Program-made: the position numbers and the translations under genes | Notes under the pieces: model-generated | What the model was told of the DNA's origin: nothing | Databases searched by the model: none | The model's input: the letters and a program-made list of their open reading frames with translations, nothing else | Part shown: piece by piece, positions 12,481 through 12,660 of the stretch | How positions within the stretch are numbered: position 1 is the stretch's first letter | Layout of the letters: each line of letters opens with the position of its first letter | Assembly (NCBI GenBank): GCA_030611185.1 | Contig: JAUWQG010000016.1 | Coordinates: 1-12,660 of the forward strand | Origin: Nitrososphaerota archaeon | Lineage (GTDB): Archaea > Thermoproteota > Nitrososphaeria > Nitrososphaerales > Nitrosopumilaceae | Direction of reading: 5' to 3' | DNA length: 12,660 nt

Positions 12481-12660
12481 TTGGTCAAGTCAGATCCGTT
12501 TGCCAATGCAACAAAACAAGTTAATGATGCATGTGATGTTTTAAAAATTAAAGATAAAGGTATTAGAGAATATCTTGCAACGCCAAACCGAATTTTGCGA
12601 GTTAAAATTCCTGTTAAAATGGATAATGGAAAAATACGAATGTTTACTGGATTTAGATCA
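12481..12660 (+). CDS. gdhA: Glu/Leu/Phe/Val dehydrogenase (glutamate dehydrogenase type), N-terminal part, runs off the window
   Basis: Sixty codons are visible before the right edge. The sequence starts [13 protein letters not shown], with the N-terminal helix of the dimerisation domain, then [20 protein letters not shown] and FTGFRS. The latter matches the family's F-x-G-F/W-R-S stretch that precedes the substrate-binding part. Members carry out reversible oxidative deamination of glutamate, joining ammonia assimilation to the TCA cycle. The glycine-rich NAD(P) fold and the catalytic lysines lie outside the window, so cofactor and substrate cannot be confirmed. The start is put at TTG 12481 because of the TATA position; the ATG at 12472 would add three residues. 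Confidence 0.8.
   Translation, partial: MVKSDPFANATKQVNDACDVLKIKDKGIREYLATPNRILRVKIPVKMDNGKIRMFTGFRS

Overview
The window looks like a piece of an ammonia-oxidising archaeon of the Nitrosopumilus type (Thaumarchaeota/Nitrososphaerota). The basis is the combination of an archaeal TFB zinc ribbon, a eukaryote-type topoisomerase IB with all five catalytic residues, an archaeal 20S proteasome alpha subunit, UspA-type stress proteins, an intron-containing archaeal tRNA-Met, AT-rich DNA, and TATA boxes of the TTTAATTT/TTTATAAT kind about 25-30 bases before the start codons. This assignment is inferred from gene content and not from a database match.

Left part (1-2488): the 5' end of a transcription factor B gene leaves the window on the minus strand. 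A 310-base spacer follows, then three universal stress protein genes in the same direction and a small SAM-dependent methyltransferase. A perfect 26-base direct repeat lies upstream of the first stress gene and again upstream of the methyltransferase, so the two may share a regulator.

Middle (2489-7957): a short intergenic stretch of imperfect tandem repeats with a perfect hairpin, then on the minus strand an elongator tRNA-Met with a 41-base intron at a non-canonical position (30/31), topoisomerase IB, a short-chain dehydrogenase, and a large MrfA/Hrq1-like helicase with an extra N-terminal zinc ribbon. Topoisomerase, dehydrogenase and helicase all run in the minus direction, and each has its own candidate promoter.

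Right part (7958-12660): a solitary beta-class DNA methyltransferase is divergent from the helicase and convergent with tatA. Reading leftwards on the minus strand come psmA, a UbiE/MenG-like methyltransferase overlapping an MFS transporter by 4 bases, and tatA. A winged-helix regulator is divergent from psmA. The 5' end of a glutamate dehydrogenase-type gene leaves the window on the plus strand.

Most of the window is housekeeping: transcription, DNA topology and repair, protein turnover, secretion, stress response and nitrogen metabolism. No mobile element, CRISPR array or defence island is visible. The items most worth a second look are the 26-base repeat pair, the unusual tRNA intron, the repeat cluster beside the tRNA, the divergent helicase/DNA methyltransferase pair, and the frequent use of TTG starts in what look like leaderless or near-leaderless transcripts.
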